Shown here: piece by piece, positions 8,475-16,889 of the stretch
How positions within the stretch are numbered: position 1 is the first letter of the stretch
Layout of the letters: every line of letters starts with the position of its first letter
Assembly (NCBI RefSeq): GCF_900156575.1
Contig: NZ_FTNY01000008.1
Span: forward strand, 1-64,000
Direction: 5' to 3'
Origin: Chryseobacterium shigense
Lineage (GTDB): Bacteria; Bacteroidota; Bacteroidia; Flavobacteriales; Weeksellaceae
DNA: 64,000 bases
Made by a program: the position numbers and the translations under genes
Notes under the pieces: generated by a model
Databases searched by the model: none
What the model was told of the DNA's origin: nothing
What the model saw: only the letters and a program-made list of their open reading frames with translations

Positions 8475-8599
8475 GAATGATGTTGATTTGAATAAGTGTT
8501 TTTTTAATCTTTAATTCATATTACGAGAAAAAAAGTCGTAGAATTACTACAAAATATGAATCTGTTGCAGAAAAACTTTTTAGATTAGAGCATGAAGTC

Positions 8600-8607
8600 T
8601 ATCTTTG
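8600..8607 (+). promoter_or_regulatory. -7 promoter box TATCTTTG upstream of tssD
   Basis: TATCTTTG fits TAnnTTTG and lies 51 bp before the tssD start. The expected -33 position holds only a T-run (TTTTT at 8577-8581), so promoter strength is uncertain. Confidence 0.6.
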
Positions 8608-8658
8608 TTAGACAAAATTTATGAAAAGAATAATCATTAATGATTAAAATGTAAGAAT

Positions 8659-9063
8659 ATGGCAGGAAATTCAAGAGGAATCTTAAAATTCAATGGAGGT
8701 GAAGGACAAAAGCTATTAAAACTTAATTACAGTGTATCAAGATCTACAGATGTTTCAGGACGTGTAGCATCTGATCCATCAAACGCTTTGATAAAAATAA
8801 CCATCGAAGCTACCGAAAAATCTGATATTCTGGAAAGTTTACTCAATGGCAGATATAAACCTACCAATGGTGAAGTTACTTTTAATAAATCTCATGAAGA
8901 AGGAACACTGATTACCCTGAAATGGGAAAACGGATATGTGATCCAGCATGAAATGGATTTTGATGCCATCGACAGCAATAATATGCTGGTAAGCTTTGTG
9001 ATAAGCGCAGAAAGCATCACGTACGGAAATTCACTATATGACGGATTCTGGCCATTGAGCTAA
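8659..9063 (+). CDS. tssD: Type VI secretion tube protein TssD (Hcp), Bacteroidota type
   Basis: TssD subunits stack as hexameric rings to form the inner tube that the T6SS sheath fires, and they can also carry effectors in the lumen. The 134-residue protein has the Bacteroidota TssD pattern: start AGNSRGILKFNGGEG, LLKLNYSVSRSTDVSGRVASD, then ITIEATEKSDILE and a C-terminal SITYGNSLYDGFWPLS. There is no signal peptide, as expected. It heads the T6SS cargo island, has its own promoter box, and is closed by a terminator before vgrG, so it can be made in excess over VgrG. Confidence 0.92.
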   Translation: MAGNSRGILKFNGGEGQKLLKLNYSVSRSTDVSGRVASDPSNALIKITIEATEKSDILESLLNGRYKPTNGEVTFNKSHEEGTLITLKWENGYVIQHEMDFDAIDSNNMLVSFVISAESITYGNSLYDGFWPLS

Positions 9064-9088
9064 ATCCGCAGTAGTACAAAATACAAAG

Positions 9089-9117
9089 AGACTGTCCCTC
9101 AAGACGGTCTTTTTTTA
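9089..9117 (+). terminator. Terminator between tssD and vgrG
   Basis: AGACTGTC pairs with GACGGTCT (one mismatch) followed by seven T. It would uncouple abundant tube protein from the low-copy spike. Confidence 0.75.
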
Positions 9118-9232
9118 CCTGTTGTGAATGCTATTTTCTAACAAGGAATCTTTGTTTATTTTCAAAAATTCCCGATTGGATGAATAATGTGAACAATTTT
9201 TTTTTAAACACACACAAATCACTTTATAAAAT

Positions 9233-11164
9233 ATGTCTAGTATACCTGAAAAATCAAAGGGAGCGACTTTTCGTCCTGCACAGAATGCAGACGGAGTGTC
9301 CGAAAATCATCATATCGGAATCAACCGTCTGGTAAAGCTTTCCCTAGTCATAGAAGGAAAGATTATCAAATTTTATAAGCATTTTAAACTTAAACAGAGC
9401 ACCCAGCGCCATCATGAATTCACCCTTACGCTCGCTCACGACACGTTGGGAGACCGCCAGACCCATTCGCTGGAAGATGCCAATAAATTCCTAGGGAAAC
9501 GCCTTACAGCGGTCATTGCCTATAAAGATATAGAGAACAGTCCTGAAAGAACCTTTGTAGGAATTATTACCGGAGTGGCCTTCAGTCAGGAAAAAATGAG
9601 TCTTGGAAATATCGTCCTTACCGGATGCAGTCCTACCATTCTGCTGGATGGTGCAGCTCATATCCAGAGTTTTGGAGGAGCCCAGCCGGTGAACATGGGA
9701 ATCATTGCCGAAGAAGTGATCAAACAGGGAATTGATAAAGGCCGTTTTGATATCCGGGTTGATGCCAATAATTTTTCACAGATTATTTACAGCAGCCAGT
9801 ACGACGAAACACACTACAATTATTTGGCGAGAATGGCTGAAGCTTATGGTGAACAGTTCTATTATGACGGAGAAGTTCTGCATTTTGGAAAATTACCGCC
9901 TCAGAACAAACCGATTACCCTTACCTACGGAAGCAGCGCTAACGATATTAAAGTGGAGCTGAAAGCAGTACATACCAAACCGCAGTTCTACGGTTACAAC
10001 AGCAACAAGAATGAAAAACTGACCGCAGGATCTACGCCTATTCAGCATGTAAGTGACATTGCTAAAACAGCCTATGATCACAATAATAATATTTACAAAA
10101 CACCGGCACTTCAGATAGCGCCTATCAAAGCATCCACCCATCTTGACGTTGAATATTCACAAAAAAGTGCTTCAGGAAGCGAGGCTGTGAATGTTTTTTC
10201 TATTTCAGGAAATACCACGGTTCCTTTCCTTCATCCCGGATGTGTAGCCGATGTTCAGATGCGGAAGCCAGATTCCAATGAAACTTCCTATTTCACAAGA
10301 ATAATGATTACAGAAGCCGAACATGAGATCGATACGATAGGGCATTACAAAGGTAGTTTTGTAGGAATAGCAGCAGATACGGGATTTCTTCCAAGACCGG
10401 AATACAAAATTCCAAAAGCTGAACCTCAGACCGCAGTGGTGATATCCAATACAGATCCGGAAGGACAGGGAAGAATCCAGGTGCAGTTTGACTGGCAAAC
10501 CAGCGATACCACCCATTTTATCAGAATGATGAGCCCTGATGCAGGAGGGACAGACCAGATCACGCAGAACAGAGGATATGTAGCCGTTCCGGAAGTAGGA
10601 GACCAGGTGATGGTGAATTTTGTTCACAGTCATCCGGACAGACCTTTCGTCATGGGAGGAATGTTTCACGGAGGAATCGGTTTGGGCGGTGGAATCAACA
10701 ACCATATGAAGTCTATTCAGACCAGAAGCGGAATCCGGATTTTGATGAATGACGAAGAAGGAAGTGTGAAAATCATGGATCCAAGTGGAAATATATACTT
10801 TATGGATGGCGCCGGAAATATCAGTATGAAAGCTCCCAAGAATTTCACTCTGAATGCCGGAGACAATATCAACATCACGGCAGGAAAAGAAATTTCAATC
10901 AGTGCCGGAGAAGGAATCAACAGTTCTGCCAATGACAGTATTATTTCCACAGCAGGAAAAGATATTGTTCAGACGGCTTCCGGGGATATCCGGGAATCTT
11001 CGGATACCAGAACAGAAATGGTAGAAAAGGAATTCAAAAGACAATCTGAAACCTCCAATGAAATAGCCGGAGAGATCTCCATGTTCAGCGAGCTGGAAAA
11101 CATGACCATGCAGAGCGGGAAGATTGTAGAATTCAACAGTGCTGAAAAATCAAAACTTTTCTGA
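9233..11164 (+). CDS. vgrG: Type VI secretion spike protein VgrG (TssI)
   Basis: VgrG trimers form the membrane-puncturing spike on top of the TssD tube and carry effectors. The 643-residue protein has an N-terminal gp27-like region (about 20-380), a gp5-type OB-fold at about 398-475 with DPEGQGRIQVQFDW, PDAGGT and PEVGDQVMVNF, the HPDRPFVMGGMFHG segment, and a C-terminal beta-helix needle with repeated short strands such as GDNINITAGKEISISAGE. The last 60 residues (TEMVEKEF to SAEKSKLF) extend the needle. No enzymatic extension is visible, so cargo must bind non-covalently. Downstream genes overlap or follow closely. Confidence 0.95.
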   Translation: MSSIPEKSKGATFRPAQNADGVSENHHIGINRLVKLSLVIEGKIIKFYKHFKLKQSTQRHHEFTLTLAHDTLGDRQTHSLEDANKFLGKRLTAVIAYKDIENSPERTFVGIITGVAFSQEKMSLGNIVLTGCSPTILLDGAAHIQSFGGAQPVNMGIIAEEVIKQGIDKGRFDIRVDANNFSQIIYSSQYDETHYNYLARMAEAYGEQFYYDGEVLHFGKLPPQNKPITLTYGSSANDIKVELKAVHTKPQFYGYNSNKNEKLTAGSTPIQHVSDIAKTAYDHNNNIYKTPALQIAPIKASTHLDVEYSQKSASGSEAVNVFSISGNTTVPFLHPGCVADVQMRKPDSNETSYFTRIMITEAEHEIDTIGHYKGSFVGIAADTGFLPRPEYKIPKAEPQTAVVISNTDPEGQGRIQVQFDWQTSDTTHFIRMMSPDAGGTDQITQNRGYVAVPEVGDQVMVNFVHSHPDRPFVMGGMFHGGIGLGGGINNHMKSIQTRSGIRILMNDEEGSVKIMDPSGNIYFMDGAGNISMKAPKNFTLNAGDNINITAGKEISISAGEGINSSANDSIISTAGKDIVQTASGDIRESSDTRTEMVEKEFKRQSETSNEIAGEISMFSELENMTMQSGKIVEFNSAEKSKLF

Positions 11165-11165
11165 T

Positions 11166-11336
11166 ATGGCAATCATCAAAACAGCGAAAAATATACAGAT
11201 AAAAGTCACCGACTCTTATCACTTGAGTGTAGGCAAAAAGGTTGAGAAAATTGCACAGAAAATTAATGTGGAAGCCCAGAAAAATAACCTTGTTTTGGCA
11301 AGCAATAAGAAAATAATGTCCCATGGAAACAAATAA
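11166..11336 (+). CDS. Small VgrG-tail-like protein (56 residues)
   Basis: The ATG lies 1 bp after the vgrG stop and the 3' end overlaps the next gene by 14 bp, so translation is coupled on both sides. The sequence (KNIQIKVTDSYHLSVGKK and INVEAQKNNLVLASNKK) has the short alternating strands of a VgrG beta-helix needle. It could be a split-off spike tip or adaptor. No family is recognised, and it could also be a relic of a longer vgrG. Confidence 0.55.
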   Translation: MAIIKTAKNIQIKVTDSYHLSVGKKVEKIAQKINVEAQKNNLVLASNKKIMSHGNK

Positions 11337-12375
11337 ATTAAGAATTCTGATTCTTTTTATTGTTAGTAGTTTCTCATTAATCAATTGTCAAAATAAAAAA
11401 ATGGAAGAAAAATACAGCTGGCTAGGAACCCTATCTGCACCTCAGGAATATCCTATGGAAATTTACGAAGGCGCCATTATTGCCGATGACTTTACCTACG
11501 GCTTCGATGCAATCTGGGGAACACAGAATACAGGCTGGGGAAATGAAGGAGGAACCATGAGTGTAGAAACCCGACAAATGGGTATTCCAAAAAAACTGGA
11601 ATTTACCTGGTACTCTCTGGTTGAAAATAAATTTTATACCGGAAAATGGGATCTTGATCAGGAAAAAATAAAAGATCTTTTTGCAAAAGGATTTATAGAT
11701 CAGGACAATGGAAAGAAAACGACATACACCAATTTTATTGTAGGACTTGCTCCAAAAGGACGTGTGGTTTTATGGATCAACGGACCGGGCAACCAAAAAG
11801 AAGTAGGCGTTTTTCAGGCTCATGATACCCTTATTACCAAAGAAAAAGCATACGATAATGCAAAATATATGCTGAAAGAAGGTTTTGCAGAAAGGATGCT
11901 TAAAGATCCGTCTTACGAAACATTTAAACCGGAAATCAGAGCTAAAATAGAGAAAGAAGGCTATCCTGATCCGGGAATCTATGATGTATACAGAGAAAGA
12001 TATAGCTGGAAACCTTCAGTGATTCTTCCGGAAGGCAGCGAATGGATCGATTTCGGTCTTACGAACTATAACGGAGAGCAGGAAAATCTTTTCGGGGAAA
12101 GTTTAACCTCAGATACCTATAAAAAACGGGCTGTTCCGAAATTCTGCGGTTTTTACTGGAGAGATCAAAATAAGAACAGATATGGCGTATGGATAGATTC
12201 TTTTGATGAGAAAGAAATTTTTGAATTGTTTCAAAAACTGGGGAAAGAAAAGAACATCGATTTTACCATCAAAGTCAATGCAGAGAATACAAACGCCTTA
12301 TTATCATTAAAGAGCGAAAACGAAGAATTGCCTGTGACAAAAGCTAAGATCAGATTATCACGTAAAATTGACTAA
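11323..12375 (+). CDS. DUF2931 family lipoprotein
   Basis: A 350-residue lipoprotein with signal peptide and lipobox ending in LINC at about residue 22. The body shows the DUF2931 pattern, with a beta-rich GTQNTGWGNEGG region and a PKKLEFTWYSLVENKFYTGKW strand pair; a second half repeats the theme (PSVILPEGSEWIDFGLT to YWRDQNKNRYGVWIDSF). DUF2931 proteins often sit beside T6SS cargo. Here it lies between vgrG and the Tle1-like lipase, so it is a candidate periplasmic immunity protein for that lipase; Tle1 immunity proteins known elsewhere are lipoproteins. That role is inference from position. Confidence 0.75.
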   Translation: METNKLRILILFIVSSFSLINCQNKKMEEKYSWLGTLSAPQEYPMEIYEGAIIADDFTYGFDAIWGTQNTGWGNEGGTMSVETRQMGIPKKLEFTWYSLVENKFYTGKWDLDQEKIKDLFAKGFIDQDNGKKTTYTNFIVGLAPKGRVVLWINGPGNQKEVGVFQAHDTLITKEKAYDNAKYMLKEGFAERMLKDPSYETFKPEIRAKIEKEGYPDPGIYDVYRERYSWKPSVILPEGSEWIDFGLTNYNGEQENLFGESLTSDTYKKRAVPKFCGFYWRDQNKNRYGVWIDSFDEKEIFELFQKLGKEKNIDFTIKVNAENTNALLSLKSENEELPVTKAKIRLSRKID

Positions 12376-12389
12376 AAATATCCAGATAT

Positions 12390-12695
12390 ATGAATTATAA
12401 AACCCTTACCTATAACCTATTGTTTTTGTTCATTCCCGTAGCAGCAATTGTTGCGTGGTTTTTATATGATACAGCAGGAGGATCGGTAGGAGGAGGGGGA
12501 TACAATTTGGGAGATCTGTACAGCCCGGTATTCTGTATCGGATACATCATTTTGTATGAAGCTGTTTTGGCCGCAATCATTTTTTATCTGTACAGGAAAA
12601 ACAGAAAATGGGCTGTTGAAAATATAGTGGCATGGGCTGTGAGTTTAGCCTTATTACTCTATTTTATTGTTATTCTGTCATTAAAACTAAAATAA
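12390..12695 (+). CDS. Small membrane protein of the T6SS island
   Basis: A 101-residue protein with three predicted membrane helices (about 8-26, 46-67 and 75-98) and a glycine-rich loop (GGSVGGGGYNLGD) between the first two. I recognise no family. It starts 14 bp after the DUF2931 gene and ends 5 bp before the lipase gene, so the three are one transcription unit. A part in immunity or in effector delivery is possible. Confidence 0.65.
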   Translation: MNYKTLTYNLLFLFIPVAAIVAWFLYDTAGGSVGGGGYNLGDLYSPVFCIGYIILYEAVLAAIIFYLYRKNRKWAVENIVAWAVSLALLLYFIVILSLKLK

Positions 12696-12700
12696 AAACG

Positions 12701-14113
12701 ATGCACAATAATAAATTTGGAGATTATACACCGGAAATAACCAAAGAGGAAGTCTTAGACATTACTCTTGGGATGTTTTTCGATGGAACTTTGAATAATA
12801 AAACCAATACCATCGAAAGAAGACGTGAAACTCCCGAATACAAAAAAAACGGAGGTTCACCCACAGATAATAACAGTTATAATAACGACTGGAGCAACGT
12901 AGCGCGTTTGTGGGACAATTACGATAAAAATTTTGGTATTTACATCGAAGGGATAGGAACTGAAGATAAAGAAAAAGATTCTATGCTGGGGTATGCCTTC
13001 GGAACAGGAGCCACCGGAATTCGGGGTAAAGTGAGGAAAGGATGCGAAGAGATCGTGAAAAAAGTTAAAAATATCAAGAACGCTAAAAAAGCGGATAAAA
13101 TTGCCGTGCTGACTTTTGACGTTTTCGGTTTCAGCCGTGGTGCGGCGGCAGCCCGTAATTTCGTTCATGAAATAGGAAAATCAAAATACAAAGCAACCAC
13201 CACTACAGTTTCACATCAAGGGATGACTGTCACTTCAAAGTACGACAGCGACGGTACCGGAGTGGAAGGTGACGAACTGCCGAAATGGGGACATCTGGGA
13301 CTGAAGCTCCAGGAAGCCGGAATTACAGTCGATGTAATCAAAGTGAGATTTCTTGGGATTTACGATACCGTGTCCTCTTATTCAAAAAACTTTTCTGCCA
13401 TGCCGAACTTTCACAATGATGTGGAAGAGCTTAGTCTGAATGATATCGGCAGAGCACAGACCGTAATTCACTTTGTGGCAGAAAATGAGCATAGAGAAAA
13501 TTTTGACCTTACCAATGTGCATGTAGGCATAGAAAAAACATTCCCCGGGGTCCACTGTGACGTAGGAGGAGCCTATGAAGACGGAACAGAGACCTGGGAG
13601 GAAATTGAAACATCATGGACTACCAGCGCGAAATTAAAAGCCTTGAGAAGCCAGCTTATAGCAGATGCCTGGTACAAAGAAGATCAGCTTACCATTACCC
13701 CTGGATTTTATCTGGCATTAAAAGGGAGTCGTAAACTGGTGAAAAGGTACAGCTTTGTGCCTTTACATTTTATGGCGGAGTATGGCGTTCAGAAAACAGT
13801 TCCCCTGACCATAAAAAAGCTTACCGATGAAACCTATTCCATTGCAGAAGATCCTTTACTGATAAGAGTAAAAGACAGGTTGAGATCATACGCCATGGCA
13901 GATGGGAAACAATATACCTTTAAAAGATATAAAGACGTGGAAACCGCCTATGGAGGGACATCAATACCGGAACAGAAATATGCAGACTATCAGAAAGAAA
14001 TGAAAGAGCAGGATGACCTGAGAAGACTTAGAAATGAATATCTGCACTGGTCTGCCAGAAGAGAGGGAATAGGAATGGATCCTACATCAGACAGAGTGAG
14101 AGTCCTCCATTAA
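12701..14113 (+). CDS. Tle1-type T6SS phospholipase effector (DUF2235)
   Basis: A 470-residue alpha/beta hydrolase with the DUF2235/Tle1 signature. The N terminus shows LGMFFDGTLNN. The nucleophile elbow GFSRGAAAAR gives catalytic S145. FLGIYDTVSS gives a candidate D222, and the FPGVHCDVGGAY motif gives H285 and D287. Characterised Tle1 enzymes are phospholipases that attack membrane lipids of target cells after T6SS delivery. There is no signal peptide, as expected for T6SS cargo. The ATG at 12701 is preferred because the domain starts there; an upstream extension would overlap the previous gene. Neighbours on the 5' side are the likely immunity candidates. Confidence 0.88.
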   Translation: MHNNKFGDYTPEITKEEVLDITLGMFFDGTLNNKTNTIERRRETPEYKKNGGSPTDNNSYNNDWSNVARLWDNYDKNFGIYIEGIGTEDKEKDSMLGYAFGTGATGIRGKVRKGCEEIVKKVKNIKNAKKADKIAVLTFDVFGFSRGAAAARNFVHEIGKSKYKATTTTVSHQGMTVTSKYDSDGTGVEGDELPKWGHLGLKLQEAGITVDVIKVRFLGIYDTVSSYSKNFSAMPNFHNDVEELSLNDIGRAQTVIHFVAENEHRENFDLTNVHVGIEKTFPGVHCDVGGAYEDGTETWEEIETSWTTSAKLKALRSQLIADAWYKEDQLTITPGFYLALKGSRKLVKRYSFVPLHFMAEYGVQKTVPLTIKKLTDETYSIAEDPLLIRVKDRLRSYAMADGKQYTFKRYKDVETAYGGTSIPEQKYADYQKEMKEQDDLRRLRNEYLHWSARREGIGMDPTSDRVRVLH

Positions 14114-14265
14114 TTCCGGATCTATCAATAGATTCTGACAGTAAACAGAATGGGCAGTCCCCATTTTTCAAGAAAAATAAAAAGAACAGAATTGCCAATT
14201 GAATAGTAATACTGTCAGCGATTGTCTAAAGAACATGAAATAAAATACCACGAAAGAGAACAGGA

Positions 14266-15324
14266 ATGCCTGATCATTTTATGCAGAAATTTAACATACA
14301 TACCGTTCAGAAAGGAGAAAGCCTGAAAAGTATCGCATCGCTGTACCACTTAGATACCGATGCTTTAAAACTATTTCATAATAACCAGTGCGACGTAAAG
14401 GACATGATCCTGATTGATCTTACCGGTCAGAAGGAGCTGTTTATTCCCAGAACCTCCGTGACGGATAAAAAAAAGCTGGTCAGATTCGGTAGGGGAAACA
14501 GTCTGGTTTTTCAGCCGCAAAACTGTTTCAGCAGATACGGAGTCAGTGTAAATATTGAAAACAATGATCATACAAATGAACTGAAATATGAAATGTCTGT
14601 ACGCTGGCTGAAAACAGAAAATCAACTGCATTTTTTTGAAATAGACAGAACTTCCGGTCTTTATCTGAATGAAGAAGAAGTTAACGAAATAGCCGATCTG
14701 CTCGCCTTTAAAACGTCAAAAGTTTTGTATCCCCTGCACATCAGTGCAGATGAACAGGGAAAATTCAATGCTGTAGAAAATCTTTCAGTGTTTAAAGAAA
14801 GATGGCCCGGAGTAAAGCAGGAGGTTTATCAAGAGTTTGAAGGAGAAACGGTCGACCGCTACTGTGAAAAAATAGAAAAAGTCATCAACGAACCTGAAGC
14901 CATGAGTCTTTATCTAAAAAATGACTATTTCATCCGAACGTTGTTTTTCGGGATCTATCATCAGTTCGGACCTCATTATGAAACCAGTATAGCAGAAAGT
15001 TTCCCTATTGTCAATAATTCTGTGGAGCCCAGGTATCAAGTAAAACTGGAGATTGATCCGTTGAAAGATGAATATGACCTGGTTAATATCCAAGGAGAAG
15101 GAATCTTAAACGATGAGAGAACCGTCTATGATTTTATGAATGGAGCTCCTTTTTCCCTGATTATTGAAGAACATCCGGTAATGAACCATGAGGGAAATTT
15201 CAAATTGGCATATTATCTGAACGGAGAAACGTTACTGTCGGAATCATTGTATTTGGAATGCAGTATAGACCTTGAAAAAGAAAAGAAAATAGCAGTAGTC
15301 ATTGCGACTCTGACAGAGCAATAG
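14266..15324 (+). CDS. LysM-domain protein of the T6SS island
   Basis: A 352-residue protein beginning with a LysM motif (HTVQKGESLKSIASLYHLDTDALK, about residues 12-36, extending to FIPR near 62). The remaining 290 residues are unrecognised. There is no signal peptide, so the LysM domain is not simply a cell-wall anchor in this cell; in T6SS and other contractile systems LysM proteins occur as hub or adaptor parts. It sits between the Tle1 lipase and the PAAR-like gene, so an adaptor or chaperone role is plausible. A 150-bp gap separates it from the lipase. The start at 14266 is uncertain: a second ATG at 14281 is possible. Confidence 0.7.
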   Translation: MPDHFMQKFNIHTVQKGESLKSIASLYHLDTDALKLFHNNQCDVKDMILIDLTGQKELFIPRTSVTDKKKLVRFGRGNSLVFQPQNCFSRYGVSVNIENNDHTNELKYEMSVRWLKTENQLHFFEIDRTSGLYLNEEEVNEIADLLAFKTSKVLYPLHISADEQGKFNAVENLSVFKERWPGVKQEVYQEFEGETVDRYCEKIEKVINEPEAMSLYLKNDYFIRTLFFGIYHQFGPHYETSIAESFPIVNNSVEPRYQVKLEIDPLKDEYDLVNIQGEGILNDERTVYDFMNGAPFSLIIEEHPVMNHEGNFKLAYYLNGETLLSESLYLECSIDLEKEKKIAVVIATLTEQ

Positions 15325-15339
15325 AAAAAACGTAACAAA

Positions 15340-16383
15340 ATGAAAATGAAAACCAATCACAAATTATCCATACTGATCTTTCTATTAAGCTTTAGCCTGT
15401 ATTTCGGGCAAAAAGTGGAGTTTAATATACCGAAAGACATCCAGACCTTACAGAATTCCATTTTTGATTTTAAAAATGATTTTACAAAAGATGAAGCTAA
15501 AGCCGCTGCGGCATCAGACACCGACTTCTCAACGACTGTCGAGCTCTATGATCTCAAATATGAAGGAACCCAAAAAAATCCTTATCTGGATTTAGCCCTG
15601 AAAACCGGAGCCAAATCTAAACAGTTTATCCAGCAGGCAGTTTGGAACGTCAATATGAAAAAGGTCTCTTCAAAAAGCACGAAAGTCACCGTTTTTCTTG
15701 AAAAAGTAGTGCCGGACAGCTGGTCTAAAAAAGAAGTGGATACAAAGCTGACCAAATCCACAGGGAAACTTGAGAAAGAGATCAAAGAATTTCTATTAAA
15801 CCACAAGCCCGCAGAATATTCAAATGATCTGACAGCTGTTGACGCTTCGTCCACAGACGAGGAAACCGAAGCACAGGCAACGGCTCAGGTTGCCGCCTTT
15901 GAAGCAAAAACCTCTCAAAAAAAGACCGTATCTAAAAAATTACAAAGTCTATTTAGTAAAAAACAATTGATCCCATTACCTGCTACCTCAGGAACTTTCA
16001 CAAAACTTTTGCAGACCAGTTCAAGTGAATTGGAATGCAAAGACTGTAAAGGCGGGAAATATTCCAACTGGGATTTTGATGATTTTAATATGATTTATGC
16101 CAATATGAATGGAGGAGAAGAGTATTATGCCATTCAGTATTACGGAGAGGACAGCGTTTCAGGATTGCCATTTGGTTTAGTATTCAACGACAGCTCACCC
16201 TCTGAGTGTAAGCAGAAGTTTGCACGGTACAATGCACAGCTTTATCAGACAACGGTAGACACCGATGAAAATTCAGCCAGAGCATTAACCGTTGTTACCT
16301 TTAAAATGAATTCCTCTTTTGTCCGTCTGGAATTTGGGAATCAATATTTAACCAGACTCGTTGTTTCAAATAAAGAATTGTAG
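15340..16383 (+). CDS. Secreted protein of unknown function
   Basis: A 347-residue protein with an N-terminal signal peptide (LSILIFLLSFSLYFGQ, cleavage near residue 24), then a helical, lysine-rich part and a C-terminal region with a CKDCKGG pair of cysteines. A low-complexity stretch EETEAQATAQVAAFEAKTSQKK (about 182-203) may be a linker. I recognise no family. It starts 15 bp after the LysM gene and ends 2 bp before the PAAR-like gene, which ties it to the T6SS unit. A periplasmic protein here could protect against cargo or prepare the envelope. Confidence 0.6.
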   Translation: MKMKTNHKLSILIFLLSFSLYFGQKVEFNIPKDIQTLQNSIFDFKNDFTKDEAKAAAASDTDFSTTVELYDLKYEGTQKNPYLDLALKTGAKSKQFIQQAVWNVNMKKVSSKSTKVTVFLEKVVPDSWSKKEVDTKLTKSTGKLEKEIKEFLLNHKPAEYSNDLTAVDASSTDEETEAQATAQVAAFEAKTSQKKTVSKKLQSLFSKKQLIPLPATSGTFTKLLQTSSSELECKDCKGGKYSNWDFDDFNMIYANMNGGEEYYAIQYYGEDSVSGLPFGLVFNDSSPSECKQKFARYNAQLYQTTVDTDENSARALTVVTFKMNSSFVRLEFGNQYLTRLVVSNKEL

Positions 16384-16385
16384 CC

Positions 16386-16886
16386 ATGGCAGAAAAACAT
16401 ATTGTAGTACAGGGAGCGATGTGCAAATGCCAGTTCGGACAACTTCCGGACAAGCTTAAAGTGCTCTCACACCAGAAAGAATACGCGAACGATAAAAATG
16501 CTTCCCAAAAATTAATTGTGACCACAAAGGAAATTGGAGCGGCTACCTTTGAAAAGAATACATTCGGAAACTGTACGAAAATGGGAGGACCACCACCACC
16601 CTGCAAAATCATGGTGACCGAGTGGAAAGATTTTTATGAAAAAGTTCAGCTTAATAACGGAGGATATATCATTCTTGAAACCAGCAAGGCCATCTGTGCC
16701 ATTGCCGGAACACCGTGTATTGAAATCATAGACCACGGGCAAAGGGCGGAAGCCAGTGCACAGAATTTTAAAAATGCTGATCAGGATGTGCAGCAGCAGA
16801 TCAATCCGCTGGTAAGTTCTGAGGACCTGTACAAAGAGCAGCCCACCCATGAAGGCTTAGAAGCCGGAGAATCCCCAAAATTGTAA
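16386..16886 (+). CDS. DUF4280 PAAR-like T6SS spike-tip protein
   Basis: A 166-residue protein of the DUF4280 family, regarded as a PAAR-like tip that sharpens the VgrG spike and links effectors to it. The N terminus VVQGAMCKCQFGQ and the central FGNCTKMGGPPPPCK and CAIAGTPC segments supply the cysteines and glycines expected of a small metal-stabilised cone. It is followed 3 bp later by the 944-residue effector candidate, the usual order of tip then cargo. Confidence 0.85.
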   Translation: MAEKHIVVQGAMCKCQFGQLPDKLKVLSHQKEYANDKNASQKLIVTTKEIGAATFEKNTFGNCTKMGGPPPPCKIMVTEWKDFYEKVQLNNGGYIILETSKAICAIAGTPCIEIIDHGQRAEASAQNFKNADQDVQQQINPLVSSEDLYKEQPTHEGLEAGESPKL

Positions 16887-16889
16887 GTT

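Noticed and set aside
10205-10705. A 166-codon open frame antisense to vgrG
   Set aside because: It lies wholly within the OB-fold and needle of vgrG, has no start signal and no recognisable protein features.
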